A stretch of DNA of 49,391 nt from Faecalicatena contorta (GCF_021531995.1 NZ_JAFBIZ010000006.1:1-49391), one strand, 5' to 3'; shown: positions 18,992 through 29,212, numbered from the stretch's first letter. The notes: generated by a model not told the origin, from the letters alone. Translations and numbers: made by a program.

Positions 18992-20626
18992 TTAAAAATG
19001 TACCACTACCGGTGTTCCGGCTGATATCAGATTATACAACTGTGCCGCAGCATCCGTTGGCATATTCACACATCCGTGAGAGCCGTTGGTCTGATATCTG
19101 GAGCCTCCAAAGGAAGCCTGCCACGGCGCATCATGGAATCCGATTCCTCCATTAAATGGCATCCAGTATTTGACAGGAGTCTCATATTCATAAGTCCCAT
19201 CCGGCCTCTTCGTTCCCCGCAGTGTCTGATTCAGCGCTTTATACGCCAGAGAATATACGCCTTGCGGAGTTGCGTTACCCCTGTTCGGATTACCGGTAAC
19301 TACACCTGACTGCAATACAACCTGACCATTCTGCACAAAATACATCACCTGATTCGTCAGATCCACTTCTGCATAGGTACCTCCAACATCATTACCTTCA
19401 TGACTGGCTGCACGGCTGGAATAATTCGGTTCCCTGGTAACCGTCTCTGCATTCTGTATGTTTGCGATCAAAGCATTATACTCCGCCTCCTGATCGATCT
19501 GCCATCCATATCCTCCTCCGGAAACGGTAACTGTATTGCCCGTAGCTGTAACAAATGTTCTCTGCTTGCCTTTCGTATTGTACTTCTCTGCCAGCGACTG
19601 AATATAAGCTCTTACAGATGCTTCATCAAACGTTACCTGCATCTCGCCATCTACTTTCACCCACTGTGAGATTACAGAAGAATCCACAACTTCTGTATAT
19701 GGATTAAAGTCATATGTAACACAGGCGCCAAGGTAGCTGTTCATGGCTTCTGTCGCCTCAACTACTTCTTTGGAATCCGAAACATACTTCGGCGCATAAT
19801 AACACCCGGTTTTCGTCAGATCAAGCTCCGCCTGGAATCCGTTAATCGCTTCTTTGACTGCATTATCAAAAATATCCCGGTTAATCTGTGTTCCGATCAC
19901 TTCCGGAACTACTACAAACTGATCCGTCTGAAATTCCGGATGTGCATCTACAGATGCCGTCTGATTCTCTTCCTTAAGGCAATTCAGATTATCAATCAGT
20001 CGGTTCAGTGCACTCTCATTATATTCTACCCCTACTTCAGCCTCAATATTCTCTGTCTTCCACAAAGACTGAATCCAGAAAAGATTATTTTGCTGCTTTG
20101 CCAGCTTCTTAAGCTCATCTCCCCGTACATATTTCAGTGAAATGTCCGTACCGTCAATCTGTTCCTTATCTCCATCAGATTCTTTCAAGGTCAATTCATA
20201 ATCCGCAACCTGTTTTTCCATGTAGGCTTCTACCTGTTCCACACTTTTCATTGATACATCGGTTCCGTTAATCTTTGTTGAAAACATGAAATGACTTTCA
20301 AAATATATTGCAAATCCGGCATAGACCAGAATCAGCACTCCGATTATAATTGCTGCAATGACTGCCGCTTTTTTCTTTCCTCTTTTCTTTACAGGTTCCT
20401 CTTCAAAAGGCGTCTCTTCCTCATCCGATGCCACTTCATCTTCCTCATAATCTTCCTCATAGTCATCCTCGGAGACACCCTCGAATTCCTCATCATCAAA
20501 ATTGCCAACGTCAATATCCGTATCTGCATCAAGATTCAAATTATCGTTAAGACTCTGAACATCCCGATAGATCTCTTTCATCGTCTCTTCGATGATCTCA
20601 TCAGCATTTTTTTCTCTATCTCCCAT
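18992..20626 (-). CDS. Membrane-anchored L,D-transpeptidase (YkuD family)
   Basis: A probable cell-wall enzyme that forms 3-3 peptidoglycan cross-links or attaches proteins. Order: an acidic cytoplasmic N-terminus (about residues 1-80), a basic KKRGKKK stretch, one membrane helix (about 88-108), an extracellular region of about 300 residues likely containing the PG_binding_4 type domain, then the catalytic YkuD domain from about 410 with the nucleophile in GSHGCVNMP. Of 544 residues, the last 20 complete the domain. The start at 20626 has GAGGAG 7 nt upstream. The ATG five codons earlier lies inside that site. Substrate is not predictable. Confidence 0.9.
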   Translation of the reverse strand: MGDREKNADEIIEETMKEIYRDVQSLNDNLNLDADTDIDVGNFDDEEFEGVSEDDYEEDYEEDEVASDEEETPFEEEPVKKRGKKKAAVIAAIIIGVLILVYAGFAIYFESHFMFSTKINGTDVSMKSVEQVEAYMEKQVADYELTLKESDGDKEQIDGTDISLKYVRGDELKKLAKQQNNLFWIQSLWKTENIEAEVGVEYNESALNRLIDNLNCLKEENQTASVDAHPEFQTDQFVVVPEVIGTQINRDIFDNAVKEAINGFQAELDLTKTGCYYAPKYVSDSKEVVEATEAMNSYLGACVTYDFNPYTEVVDSSVISQWVKVDGEMQVTFDEASVRAYIQSLAEKYNTKGKQRTFVTATGNTVTVSGGGYGWQIDQEAEYNALIANIQNAETVTREPNYSSRAASHEGNDVGGTYAEVDLTNQVMYFVQNGQVVLQSGVVTGNPNRGNATPQGVYSLAYKALNQTLRGTKRPDGTYEYETPVKYWMPFNGGIGFHDAPWQASFGGSRYQTNGSHGCVNMPTDAAAQLYNLISAGTPVVVHF

Positions 20627-20755
20627 GATAATACTCCTCATTCATAAGCCTATATATCTATAGATTGTTATACTTTTTTATTATAATATGCATATATTCA
20701 AAAGTACAGGAAAAAAACCGAAAAATTTCATTAAGATTTCCGTCATATTTAATCA

Positions 20756-20784
20756 TTGCAGGATTTTATTCTATTATATATAAT
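20756..20784 (+). promoter_or_regulatory. Promoter of aroC
   Basis: TTGCAG (20756-20761) and a perfect TATAAT (20779-20784) have a 17-bp spacer. The start codon follows 35 bp after the -10 box. Confidence 0.75.
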
Positions 20785-20818
20785 AAAATCAGCTTTACGA
20801 GAAGGAGATTTACATACT

Positions 20819-21916
20819 ATGGCAGGATCAACTTATGGAACTCTATTTACAATTACTACCTGGGGAGAATCCCACGGTCCGGCACTCGGTGTTGTCATCG
20901 ACGGATGCCCGGCCGGTGTTTCTCTTGCAGCCTCCGATATACAGATATACCTCAACCGGCGCAGACCCGGGCAAAGCAGATTTACAACCGCACGTAAGGA
21001 AGCCGATGAAGTCGAGATACTTTCCGGCGTCTTTGAAGGACGTACAACGGGTACTCCGATCTCACTGATCGTTCGTAATACCGATCAGCGTTCCCATGAT
21101 TACAGCAAGATCATGAACTGCTACCGTCCCGGACATGCCGATTATACCTTCGATGCCAAATACGGTTTTCGCGATTATCGCGGAGGCGGACGCACTTCCG
21201 GACGAGAAACCATCGGACGTGTTGCCGCAGGCGCTGTTGCTTCCCGTATTCTGGATCATCTTGGCATCCACCTTACCGCTTACACCAGATCCATCGGCGA
21301 TATCAGCATTCCCGAATCAGAGTACAACTATCAAGATATTGCCCAAAATCATCTGTATATGCCAAACTGCGATTATGCCCAAAAGGCATCTGCATATTTG
21401 AAACAATGCATGGAACAAAAAGATTCCGCCGGAGGAATTGTTGAGTGCGTGATAGATGGAGTTCCGGCCGGAATCGGAGAACCTGTATTTCAAAAACTCG
21501 ATGCCTCTCTTGCAAAAGCAATTATGTCCATCGGTGCCGTTAAGGGAGTCGAGATCGGTGACGGATTCCGGGCTTCCCTTGCAAATGGAAGTACCAATAA
21601 CGATGAATTCCAGGCGGATCACGGTCAGATCAGAAAAGTGACAAATCATTCAGGCGGAGTACTCGGCGGTCTGAGCGACGGAAACCGGATCGTTTTGCGT
21701 GCAGCGATCAAGCCAACGCCATCTATTGCCCGCAGTCAAAGTACCGTGGACTCTTCCGGTAATAACATCAGCATCGAGATTACCGGAAGGCACGATCCAG
21801 TCATCGTTCCACGTGCTGTAGTTGTTGTAGAATCTATGGCCGCTGTCACTCTGGTAGATCTGCTGATGCAAAATATGTCTTCCCGAATTGATTACCTAAA
21901 AGAATTTTATTCTTAA
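20819..21916 (+). CDS. aroC: Chorismate synthase
   Basis: It converts EPSP to chorismate, the last common step of aromatic amino acid synthesis, and needs reduced FMN. The N-terminal MAGSTYGTLFTITTWGESHG is the first family signature, and DYRGGGRTSGRET and RSQSTVDSSG are also conserved. Length 365 is usual. The start at 20819 has AGGAG 11 nt upstream. An apparent TTG start at 20756 overlaps the -35 box and is rejected. It is a single-gene unit with promoter and terminator. Confidence 0.97.
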   Translation: MAGSTYGTLFTITTWGESHGPALGVVIDGCPAGVSLAASDIQIYLNRRRPGQSRFTTARKEADEVEILSGVFEGRTTGTPISLIVRNTDQRSHDYSKIMNCYRPGHADYTFDAKYGFRDYRGGGRTSGRETIGRVAAGAVASRILDHLGIHLTAYTRSIGDISIPESEYNYQDIAQNHLYMPNCDYAQKASAYLKQCMEQKDSAGGIVECVIDGVPAGIGEPVFQKLDASLAKAIMSIGAVKGVEIGDGFRASLANGSTNNDEFQADHGQIRKVTNHSGGVLGGLSDGNRIVLRAAIKPTPSIARSQSTVDSSGNNISIEITGRHDPVIVPRAVVVVESMAAVTLVDLLMQNMSSRIDYLKEFYS

Positions 21917-21935
21917 TCATAGATCAAGGTTATAA

Positions 21936-21990
21936 AGAAGGAACTGCTGAATAATACGGATACACTCCCTGTTTTTCAGCAGTTCCTTCT
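21936..21990. terminator. Terminator shared by aroC and the nucleoside kinase gene
   Basis: A perfect 16-bp stem (21936-21951 with 21975-21990) surrounds a 23-nt loop between two convergent genes. The U-tracts are weak on both sides, so efficiency is uncertain. Confidence 0.65.
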
Positions 21991-22006
21991 ATATACATTC
22001 AATTCA

Positions 22007-23674
22007 TTATATCCGGAAGCATCCTCCTCCAATAAACTCTCTAAGCAAAGAATTCACCGGCACGGTCTCGCTGCCAATTCCCACAAAATAATCCAGGAAT
22101 TTCAAAAGTCTCTTTGCCTCCAGATATTCTGGACAGTCACGTTCAATTCCAAAAAGTTGTGCTTCTACATATGGTTTCAAAACTGCAAGCTCATAGATCA
22201 GAGCCGAATTGAACATCACATCCGCTTCTTCCTGATATGGGAAGATATTTTTTTCTTCTCCGTTTCTGACAGACTCCCACATCTGGATCGTTTTCTTCGC
22301 AGACGCGCCTCTGGTTCTGGCATCTCGGACAATTCGGCGGATCAGACGTCCATCAGTCGTCGGAATCCGATTATGTTCATCTATATTTAGCTGTGTGAGC
22401 GCACTGATATAGATTTTAAATTTATTGGCATGTGAAAGGCTTCCGGTCAATTCAGGATTCAAACAATGAATTCCTTCGATGACCAGAACGTCATTTTCTC
22501 CCAGCTTCATCTTCTGATTCCCATATTCTTTATGTCCTGTCACAAAATTAAAGGTCGGGATTACTACTTCTCTTCCATCCAGTAATTCCTGCAGCTGTCG
22601 GTTGAACAGCTCCACATCCACCGCCTCCAGGCATTCAAAGTCCGGATTGCCGTTCTCATCTTTTGGATTATCTTCTCTCTCAACAAAATAATTATCTACC
22701 GCAATAGGATGCGGAATCATTCCATTCGCACGAAGCTGTATCGAGAGCCGATGGGAAAACGTCGTCTTTCCGGAAGAAGACGGACCCGCAATCAAGATAA
22801 ATTTTACATCCTTACGGGCTGCAATCTGTCCTGCAATCTCTGCAATCTTTTTTTCCTGCAAAGCCTCCTGTACCAGTACCACTTCATGCACATCACTTTT
22901 GGTAATCTTGTCATTCAGATCTCCGACCGTTTCAATTCCCTGCATGTCACCCCATTTTACCGATTCCTTCAATACCTGAAACAGCTTATTCTGAGGTTCA
23001 AACGGAGGAACGATCTCCGGGCTGTATTGTGTCGGCATCTGAAGTACGAATCCCTCGTCATACAAATATAGTTTAAAATACTTCAAATAACCCGCACTTG
23101 GCACCATATACCCGTAATAGTAATCTTCAAATTCATTCATGCTGTATATATTGACTTTCGACACTCTCCGGTAACGGAACAGACGCTCCTTATCGTACAT
23201 TCCATATTGTCCAAATCTGGCGATCGCATCATCCGTATGGATGGATGCCTTCTGAATCGGCAGATCCTGTTCCACCATATTACGCATCCTCGCCTCCACA
23301 CGGTCCAGAAATTCCTGATTCAGAACAATATTTCCTTCAATGGTACAGTAATATCCTTTGCTTACGGAATAATGAATCCTGACTTTCTCAATATTCCGGT
23401 GTTCTGCTGCATCATATACTGCTTTTACCAGCATCAGGTTCATACTTCGCTTATAAGTCTTATGACCGATGGAATCTCCAGTTGTCTCAAAGCGGATCGT
23501 GCAATCAGAGTTTACTGTTTTGAACAGTTCCTGAAGCCTGTCATTGACAAAAACCAGCACAATATCGTGTGCGTAGTTTTTCTGATACTCCTCTGCAATC
23601 TGACGGTATGTTGTCCCCTCCTCATACTGTCGGATCTCATTTCCAATCTGAACATTATACATATTGCCTGCCAT
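22007..23674 (-). CDS. Nucleoside (uridine) kinase with N-terminal ThrRS-like domains
   Basis: The N-terminal part (about residues 1-230) resembles the TGS and second additional domains of threonyl-tRNA synthetase. The C-terminal part (about 280-500) is a P-loop uridine kinase domain with Walker A GPSSSGKTTFSHRL, the DNYFV substrate motif and a VIEGIHCLN Walker B strand. At 555 residues it matches this known two-part Firmicute family, whose substrate is a nucleoside, probably uridine or cytidine. It is last in the ppk2-dgt-dnaG-rpoD-trmK-nif3 unit, 25 nt after the Nif3 gene. The role of the synthetase-like half is unknown. Confidence 0.88.
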   Translation of the reverse strand: MAGNMYNVQIGNEIRQYEEGTTYRQIAEEYQKNYAHDIVLVFVNDRLQELFKTVNSDCTIRFETTGDSIGHKTYKRSMNLMLVKAVYDAAEHRNIEKVRIHYSVSKGYYCTIEGNIVLNQEFLDRVEARMRNMVEQDLPIQKASIHTDDAIARFGQYGMYDKERLFRYRRVSKVNIYSMNEFEDYYYGYMVPSAGYLKYFKLYLYDEGFVLQMPTQYSPEIVPPFEPQNKLFQVLKESVKWGDMQGIETVGDLNDKITKSDVHEVVLVQEALQEKKIAEIAGQIAARKDVKFILIAGPSSSGKTTFSHRLSIQLRANGMIPHPIAVDNYFVEREDNPKDENGNPDFECLEAVDVELFNRQLQELLDGREVVIPTFNFVTGHKEYGNQKMKLGENDVLVIEGIHCLNPELTGSLSHANKFKIYISALTQLNIDEHNRIPTTDGRLIRRIVRDARTRGASAKKTIQMWESVRNGEEKNIFPYQEEADVMFNSALIYELAVLKPYVEAQLFGIERDCPEYLEAKRLLKFLDYFVGIGSETVPVNSLLREFIGGGCFRI

Positions 23675-23699
23675 ATTATTCCCCCTTTATATCTGACAA

Positions 23700-24494
23700 T
23701 CACAAGATTACATATGGATGCTGAACCGGTGCTCCGATGATCTGAACATTTTCCAGATGTGCTTCCAGATACCGTTTCATATCCTCTATAAATATATGCT
23801 CAATTCCGTAATGTCCTGCATCAATAATGGCAAGTCCCTGCGCTTTTGCATCGATTCCTTCATGATGTCCGATATCTCCGGTAACCAGAACATCCGCTCC
23901 CTTTTCAATCGCTGCAGAGATCACACTTTTCCCGGATCCCGGACAGATAGCCGCACGACGGATCTGTGCATCCATATCCCCAAAAGCAATCACTCCCGGA
24001 AGCTGAAACACCTCCTTCACCTTGTCACAGTATGCCTTCAATGTGACCGGTTCTTTAAGGTCTGCAATCCTTCCGATCCCTTCCGATACAGATCCGTCAC
24101 TGGTTTCCTCTATACAGGTAATCTCCAGCACCTGTGCATTTTCATATCCCATCATCTCTCCCGACAATTCTGCCATTCCTTTCACATCATAATTGGTGTG
24201 CATGGCATAACAGGAAATATCATTCTGTATCAGTCGGAGAATTCTTTTTCCAATAAAATCGCGATTATTAATCTGCTTCAATGCACCGAAGATCATCGGG
24301 TGATGTGTCACCAGCATGTCCGCATGGCAACTGACGGCTGCATCAATCACTTCATCCGTTGCATCCACTGCCAGATATATCTTTTGTACCTCCTTATCAT
24401 CCCTGCCAACAAGAAGGCCTACATTGTCCCAGCTCATTGCATATGCACGGGAATACGTCTGTTCTATGACCTCCATGATCTCTCTACAAACCAT
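23700..24494 (-). CDS. Nif3-like dinuclear metal centre protein
   Basis: A member of the Nif3/YqfO/GTP cyclohydrolase 1 type 2 family, which binds two metal ions but has no settled reaction. Metal ligands are visible in MLVTHHPMIFG (about residue 62) and AMHTNYDVKG (about 97), and near the C-terminus in VTGDIGHHEGIDA and DAGHYGIEH. Length 264 is that of the short form without the PII-like insert. It lies 26 nt after trmK, the same pairing as yqfN-yqfO in Bacillus. Confidence 0.93.
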   Translation of the reverse strand: MVCREIMEVIEQTYSRAYAMSWDNVGLLVGRDDKEVQKIYLAVDATDEVIDAAVSCHADMLVTHHPMIFGALKQINNRDFIGKRILRLIQNDISCYAMHTNYDVKGMAELSGEMMGYENAQVLEITCIEETSDGSVSEGIGRIADLKEPVTLKAYCDKVKEVFQLPGVIAFGDMDAQIRRAAICPGSGKSVISAAIEKGADVLVTGDIGHHEGIDAKAQGLAIIDAGHYGIEHIFIEDMKRYLEAHLENVQIIGAPVQHPYVIL

Positions 24495-24520
24495 GACATC
24501 TACTCCTTTTCGTCTGTCTG

Positions 24521-25216
24521 TTATGGATAGTAATTCAGAGCTTCTTTTACCATTTCCATCTCTGTTTTTAATTCTTCCATTCGACTGAAAGCGCTTTCGC
24601 TGTTCTTATGCTTCATAAGCTGACAGAATACACTTTCTTTGATTTGAAGCTCGCGCTTCAGATACTTTTCAAGAACCGGATGCTGCTTCCTCAGAAGGCA
24701 TCGTCCATACAGATATTCACAGGCAGTATAGACTTCCTCCTCTCCATGAACAGCACGCATCATTGGATAGTATTTTCCATCCTCTTCCACCATATCTTCC
24801 TGCACGATCCGGTATCCGTGTTCATTCAGATATCTGCGAACTCTTTGAATCTCTGACTGTGGCTGCAGTACAAATGAAGTAATCGTATCCGCCACTTCTT
24901 TTCCATCCGTCAGGATCCGAATGACCAGGCCTCCGCCCATACCGGCAGCGATCATCGTATCCACTTCTCCTGGAACAACCGCAGCAAGTCCATCGGATAA
25001 TCTCGTCTCAATCTGCTCCTTCAGTCCGTGTCCGATGATATGCATCTTCGCTCTCTCCAGCGGTCCTTTGTTAATATCCATCGCAATCACATGAGAAGCT
25101 ATCCCCTGCTGTACCAGATAGATTGGTATGTATCCATGATCAGTTCCGATATCGGCAACAGAGGCGCCCTCTGTCACCAGACCCGCAACCGCATAAAGTC
25201 TTTTTGATAGTTCCAT
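24521..25216 (-). CDS. trmK: tRNA (adenine(22)-N(1))-methyltransferase TrmK
   Basis: An SAM-dependent enzyme that makes m1A22 in tRNA. The N-terminal MELSKRLYAVAGLV and the SAM motif VADIGTDHGYIPIYLV are characteristic, followed by AAGMGGGLVIRIL. The C-terminal part is a coiled-coil-like basic/acidic helix region. Length 231 is typical. It starts 13 nt after rpoD, as in other Firmicutes. Confidence 0.94.
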   Translation of the reverse strand: MELSKRLYAVAGLVTEGASVADIGTDHGYIPIYLVQQGIASHVIAMDINKGPLERAKMHIIGHGLKEQIETRLSDGLAAVVPGEVDTMIAAGMGGGLVIRILTDGKEVADTITSFVLQPQSEIQRVRRYLNEHGYRIVQEDMVEEDGKYYPMMRAVHGEEEVYTACEYLYGRCLLRKQHPVLEKYLKRELQIKESVFCQLMKHKNSESAFSRMEELKTEMEMVKEALNYYP

Positions 25217-25229
25217 AGGCGCCTCTTTC

Positions 25230-26342
25230 TTAATCCAGATAATCTCTTAATTTTCTGCTGCGGCTCGGATGACGCAGCTTACGAAGCGCTTTCGCCTCAA
25301 TCTGACGAATACGCTCACGGGTAACATCGAATTCTCTTCCAACCTCTTCCAGTGTACGGGCACGACCGTCATTCATACCAAAGCGAAGTCTGAGTACTTT
25401 CTGCTCTCTCTCTGTCAGTGTATCCAGAACCTCATCCAGCTGTTCTTTCAGAAGTGTCTGTGCAGCAGCCTCTGCCGGAACAGGCACATTATCATCCTGT
25501 ATGAAATCTCCCAGATGACTGTCTTCTTCCTCTCCGATCGGAGTCTCAAGAGATACCGGTTCCTGAGAGATTTTGAGGATCTCACGCACTCTTTCTACCG
25601 GCATGTCCAACTCTGCCGCAATCTCTTCCGGCGTTGGTTCCCGTCCAAGTTCCTGCAAAAGTTGTCTGGAAACACGGATCAGCTTGTTGATCGTCTCTAC
25701 CATATGCACCGGAATACGGATGGTTCTTGCCTGATCTGCGATTGCTCTTGTAATCGCCTGGCGGATCCACCAGGTTGCATAAGTACTGAACTTAAATCCC
25801 TTATGATAATCAAACTTTTCCACAGCCTTGATCAGACCCAGATTCCCTTCCTGAATCAGATCCAGGAAAAGCATTCCACGTCCGACATAGCGCTTTGCAA
25901 TACTGACGACCAGACGAAGATTCGCTTCTGCAAGACGCTTCTTGGCATCCTCATCTCCGTCTGCCATTCTTTTTGCAAGTTCTACCTCTTCTTCTGCTGT
26001 CAGAAGAGGAACCTTACCAATCTCTTTCAGATACATACGTACAGGATCTTCTATGCTGATTCCATCCGGAACAGACAGATCAATCTTCTCTACGTCAATA
26101 TCATCTTCTTCAGATATCACAATATCATCCGGTATATCATCATCGTCATCACTACTGATACGCAGTACATCAATATTATTTGCCTCAAGATAGTCGAATA
26201 CCTTTTCCATTTTTTCGGAATCTAGTTCCATGTCCGCAAAAACATCATTAATCTCCTGAATTTCCAGAATACTCTTTTTTTTCTTTCCAAGTGTTACTAA
26301 CTCTCTTAATTTTTCCTGGAATTTCATTACATTTTCATCCAT
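25230..26342 (-). CDS. rpoD: RNA polymerase primary sigma factor SigA/RpoD
   Basis: The housekeeping sigma factor. Region 1.2 is seen at [20 protein letters not shown]. Region 2 has the invariant [17 protein letters not shown] and [15 protein letters not shown] blocks, region 3 follows, and region 4 ends in the helix-turn-helix [20 protein letters not shown]. The short acidic N-terminal region is usual for Firmicute SigA (370 residues). Its position after dnaG is the conserved macromolecular synthesis operon. Confidence 0.98.
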   Translation of the reverse strand: MDENVMKFQEKLRELVTLGKKKKSILEIQEINDVFADMELDSEKMEKVFDYLEANNIDVLRISSDDDDDIPDDIVISEEDDIDVEKIDLSVPDGISIEDPVRMYLKEIGKVPLLTAEEEVELAKRMADGDEDAKKRLAEANLRLVVSIAKRYVGRGMLFLDLIQEGNLGLIKAVEKFDYHKGFKFSTYATWWIRQAITRAIADQARTIRIPVHMVETINKLIRVSRQLLQELGREPTPEEIAAELDMPVERVREILKISQEPVSLETPIGEEEDSHLGDFIQDDNVPVPAEAAAQTLLKEQLDEVLDTLTEREQKVLRLRFGMNDGRARTLEEVGREFDVTRERIRQIEAKALRKLRHPSRSRKLRDYLD

Positions 26343-26381
26343 GTATTGTCCATCCTCTCATTGCTTGTTTATATTTTATCC

Positions 26382-28157
26382 TTAATTAATAGAAATATGC
26401 AGTGCCTTAAGATCCTGCAATTCTCTTTTGGCGTTCATCAGTCTCTGCAGTCCCTGCATATCTGTCGGATCCAGATGCTTCGTTGCTTCTTCGATGCTGT
26501 GATTCTTTACCCGAAGAATCGTCTCCTGCAGTGCTTTCTCCTGTTCACGCACAGTCGTAAGTTCCTTGATCCTGGTATGAAAAAGACCTGCCACCTCCCG
26601 GTGTTCTTCTTCATCCGTAAAATGATTCATAATCTGTGCCGGATTGACCTCATGTCTTTCGTACTGTTCATATAAGAGTCCGGCAACCGTCCGATACAGC
26701 CCCTCTGTAAAATCCTCCGGCGTAATATACTTCTCAATCTGCCGGAAGAGATCCTCACTCTCAATCAGCCAGGTCAGAAGAATCTTCTGAGATATCAGAA
26801 TTCCATCTTCCTTCCGCTTTTCCTTACCGACCGTCGGTCTGGGTCTGGATGCCGGCGTTGCAAGCCCCGTCTGAACAGCCATCCTGCTAACGAGTTTTCT
26901 GAGGTCTTCATATCCTACATGATACGCTTTCGCCACAGCCTCTATGTAATTATTGCGCTCAATCTCCTCATCGAACTGTGTCAGCCGCCTTGCCACTTCC
27001 TTCATGAAGTCTGTCTTGCCTTCCGGTGAAGTCATATCATAGTCACGCTCCAGGACTTCCAGACTGAACATAAAACCATTTCTCGCCTGATGGATTCTTT
27101 CTTCAAATGCTTCCGCCCCCAGATTTTTGATAAACTCATCCGGGTCTTTATACGGTTCCATTCGAATAATCCTTGCAGTAATCCCCGCCTCCTTCAAAAT
27201 CGGAAGCGCTCTAAGGGCTGCTTTCGTTCCTGCCCCATCACTGTCATAGGTAAGATATACCTCCTGCACATATCGCTTGATCAGTGAAGCATGTCCGGAA
27301 GTAAGCGCTGTTCCAAGCGATGCCACGGCATTGGTGAATCCCGCCTGATGAAGCGATATCACATCCATGTATCCTTCACACAGAAGAAAATACGGCTTCT
27401 TTGTGCTTCTTGCCCGGTTGAGACCGTACAGATTCCGGCTTTTGTCAAATATCATTGTCTCCGGCGAATTCAGATACTTTGGTTTTGCGTCTCCCATAAC
27501 ACGTCCGCCAAATCCGATGACTCTGCTGTTGGCGTCCATGATCGGGAACATCACCCGATTCCAGAACTTGTCATATACCCCCTGCCTTTCATCGATCGTG
27601 ATCAGCCCCGCTTTTGCGATCATGTCATCCTTATATCCCTTCGACTTCAGATACCGGTACAGATCGTCACTGTATTTGTTCGAATATCCCAACCCGAATA
27701 CCTTGATCGTATCATCTGTGAGCTCCCGTTTTCTGAGGTATGCAAGCCCCTGTGCACCCTGTGCGCCCTTCAGTTGTGCATAATAATACTGTGCGGCTGT
27801 CTTATTGATCTCCAGAAGGATCGCCCTGGTATCTGCACGCTCTTTTGCTTCTTTGGAATATTCCTCTTCCGGAAGTTCCACTCCTGCACGATCAGCCAGA
27901 TACTTCAGAGCCTCAACAAATGTATAGTTCTCGTATTCCATCAGAAATGTAAATACATTTCCTCCGGCTCCACATCCAAAACAATAGTACATCTGCTTCT
28001 GTCTGCTGACGGAAAAGGATGGAGACTTCTCGTTATGAAACGGACACAGTCCAAAATAAGAATTTCCCTTTTTCTGAAGCTTGACGTAGCTTGATATCAC
28101 ATCCACAATATCATTTCTGGATCTTACTTCTTCAATTATTTCATCAGAATAATACAT
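26382..28157 (-). CDS. dnaG: DNA primase
   Basis: It makes RNA primers for replication. The N-terminal CHC2 zinc ribbon is CPFHNEKSPSFSVS followed by YYCFGCGAGG (residues about 38-65). The TOPRIM core includes LLCEGYMDVISLHQAG and YDSDGAGTKAALRA. The C-terminal part, from about 440, is the helicase-interacting domain. With 591 residues it is full length. The start at 28157 has AGGAG 7 nt upstream; the earlier in-frame ATG at 28172 overlaps that site. It lies between dgt and rpoD. Confidence 0.97.
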   Translation of the reverse strand: MYYSDEIIEEVRSRNDIVDVISSYVKLQKKGNSYFGLCPFHNEKSPSFSVSRQKQMYYCFGCGAGGNVFTFLMEYENYTFVEALKYLADRAGVELPEEEYSKEAKERADTRAILLEINKTAAQYYYAQLKGAQGAQGLAYLRKRELTDDTIKVFGLGYSNKYSDDLYRYLKSKGYKDDMIAKAGLITIDERQGVYDKFWNRVMFPIMDANSRVIGFGGRVMGDAKPKYLNSPETMIFDKSRNLYGLNRARSTKKPYFLLCEGYMDVISLHQAGFTNAVASLGTALTSGHASLIKRYVQEVYLTYDSDGAGTKAALRALPILKEAGITARIIRMEPYKDPDEFIKNLGAEAFEERIHQARNGFMFSLEVLERDYDMTSPEGKTDFMKEVARRLTQFDEEIERNNYIEAVAKAYHVGYEDLRKLVSRMAVQTGLATPASRPRPTVGKEKRKEDGILISQKILLTWLIESEDLFRQIEKYITPEDFTEGLYRTVAGLLYEQYERHEVNPAQIMNHFTDEEEHREVAGLFHTRIKELTTVREQEKALQETILRVKNHSIEEATKHLDPTDMQGLQRLMNAKRELQDLKALHISIN

Positions 28158-28204
28158 ATAAAATCTCCTCATATATAATATTCGACAAAACCATCTGATT
28201 TCCT

Positions 28205-29212
28205 TTAATATTTCCAGGATTCCGGAACAAAATATTCTTCAAACTTTTTCACGGCATATGTATCAGTCATTCCAGCGATATAATCACACACCGTCTGTTC
28301 CAGACTCGTTGTTCCTGCTTCAACATCAGCGCGTGACTGTCCGGGGAGCAGTTCTTCGTGACGGACATAATATTCATACAGATTTGTAATCATATTGATC
28401 GCTTTTGATTCCTCGCTCTTTGCCACCGGATTCTCATAAACATGTTCAAACAGGAATTTCCGAAGTCCCATCACTGCTGTTCGAATCTCTGGTGACATCC
28501 GAATCTCCGGCTGATCCATACTGTTAATAATCACATCATGTATCATCGTATCCAGTCGGACTCTGGTAGTTTGTCCAAGAATGTTTCGATATTCCTGCGG
28601 GATATCCTCTTCCTTCAGAATCCCTCCTCTGATTGCATCGTCTATATCATGGTTGATATAGGCTATCTTATCCGATAACTGCACAATCTGTCCTTCCAAA
28701 GTATGTGGCATACCACTGGTTTTATGATTGCGAATTCCATCTCTGACCTCCCAGGTCAGATTCAGTCCTTCTCCATGTTTTTCCAGATATTCCACCACCC
28801 TGACACTTTGTTCATTGTGTCGGAATCCCAAAGAGCAGACCGCATTCAATGCCCGCTCTCCCGCATGACCGAATGGCGTATGCCCCAGATCGTGCCCCAG
28901 TGCAATTGCCTCTGCCAGATCCTCATTCAGGCGCAGGGCTTTTGCTATGGTGCGCGCATTTTGCGACACCTCCAGGGTATGTGTAAGTCTCGTCCGGTAG
29001 TGATCCCCTTTGGGAAGCAGAAATACCTGTGTCTTCTGCTTCAAACGCCGAAACGACTTACAATGAAGGATTCGATCTCTGTCCCTCTGGTATACCGGTC
29101 GTATGTCACATTCCTCCTCCGGACGTTTTCTTCCTTTTGACTTGCTGCTCAGAGAAGCATAAGGACTTAAGTATTCCACTTCTCTTGCTTCCAACTGCTC
29201 TCTGATCGTCAT
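28205..29212 (-). CDS. dgt: Deoxyguanosinetriphosphate triphosphohydrolase-like protein
   Basis: An HD-domain hydrolase that removes triphosphate from dNTPs. The metal site is seen in RLTHTLEVSQ (about residue 73) and the HD pair in ALGHDLGHTPFGHAGE (about 107), with a later aspartate in DKIAYINHDIDDA. The N-terminal CKSFRRLKQKTQVF is family-typical. Length 335 fits the shorter Gram-positive form. It overlaps the PPK2 gene by 4 nt (ATGA), so the two are translationally coupled, and dnaG follows. Confidence 0.93.
   Translation of the reverse strand: MTIREQLEAREVEYLSPYASLSSKSKGRKRPEEECDIRPVYQRDRDRILHCKSFRRLKQKTQVFLLPKGDHYRTRLTHTLEVSQNARTIAKALRLNEDLAEAIALGHDLGHTPFGHAGERALNAVCSLGFRHNEQSVRVVEYLEKHGEGLNLTWEVRDGIRNHKTSGMPHTLEGQIVQLSDKIAYINHDIDDAIRGGILKEEDIPQEYRNILGQTTRVRLDTMIHDVIINSMDQPEIRMSPEIRTAVMGLRKFLFEHVYENPVAKSEESKAINMITNLYEYYVRHEELLPGQSRADVEAGTTSLEQTVCDYIAGMTDTYAVKKFEEYFVPESWKY

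Noticed and set aside
20756-20818. TTG start of aroC
   Set aside because: The TTG is part of the -35 box; the ATG at 20819 has AGGAG upstream and the family N-terminus.
25269-26225. Plus-strand open frame of 318 codons
   Set aside because: Antisense to rpoD, no ribosome binding site, no recognisable protein family.
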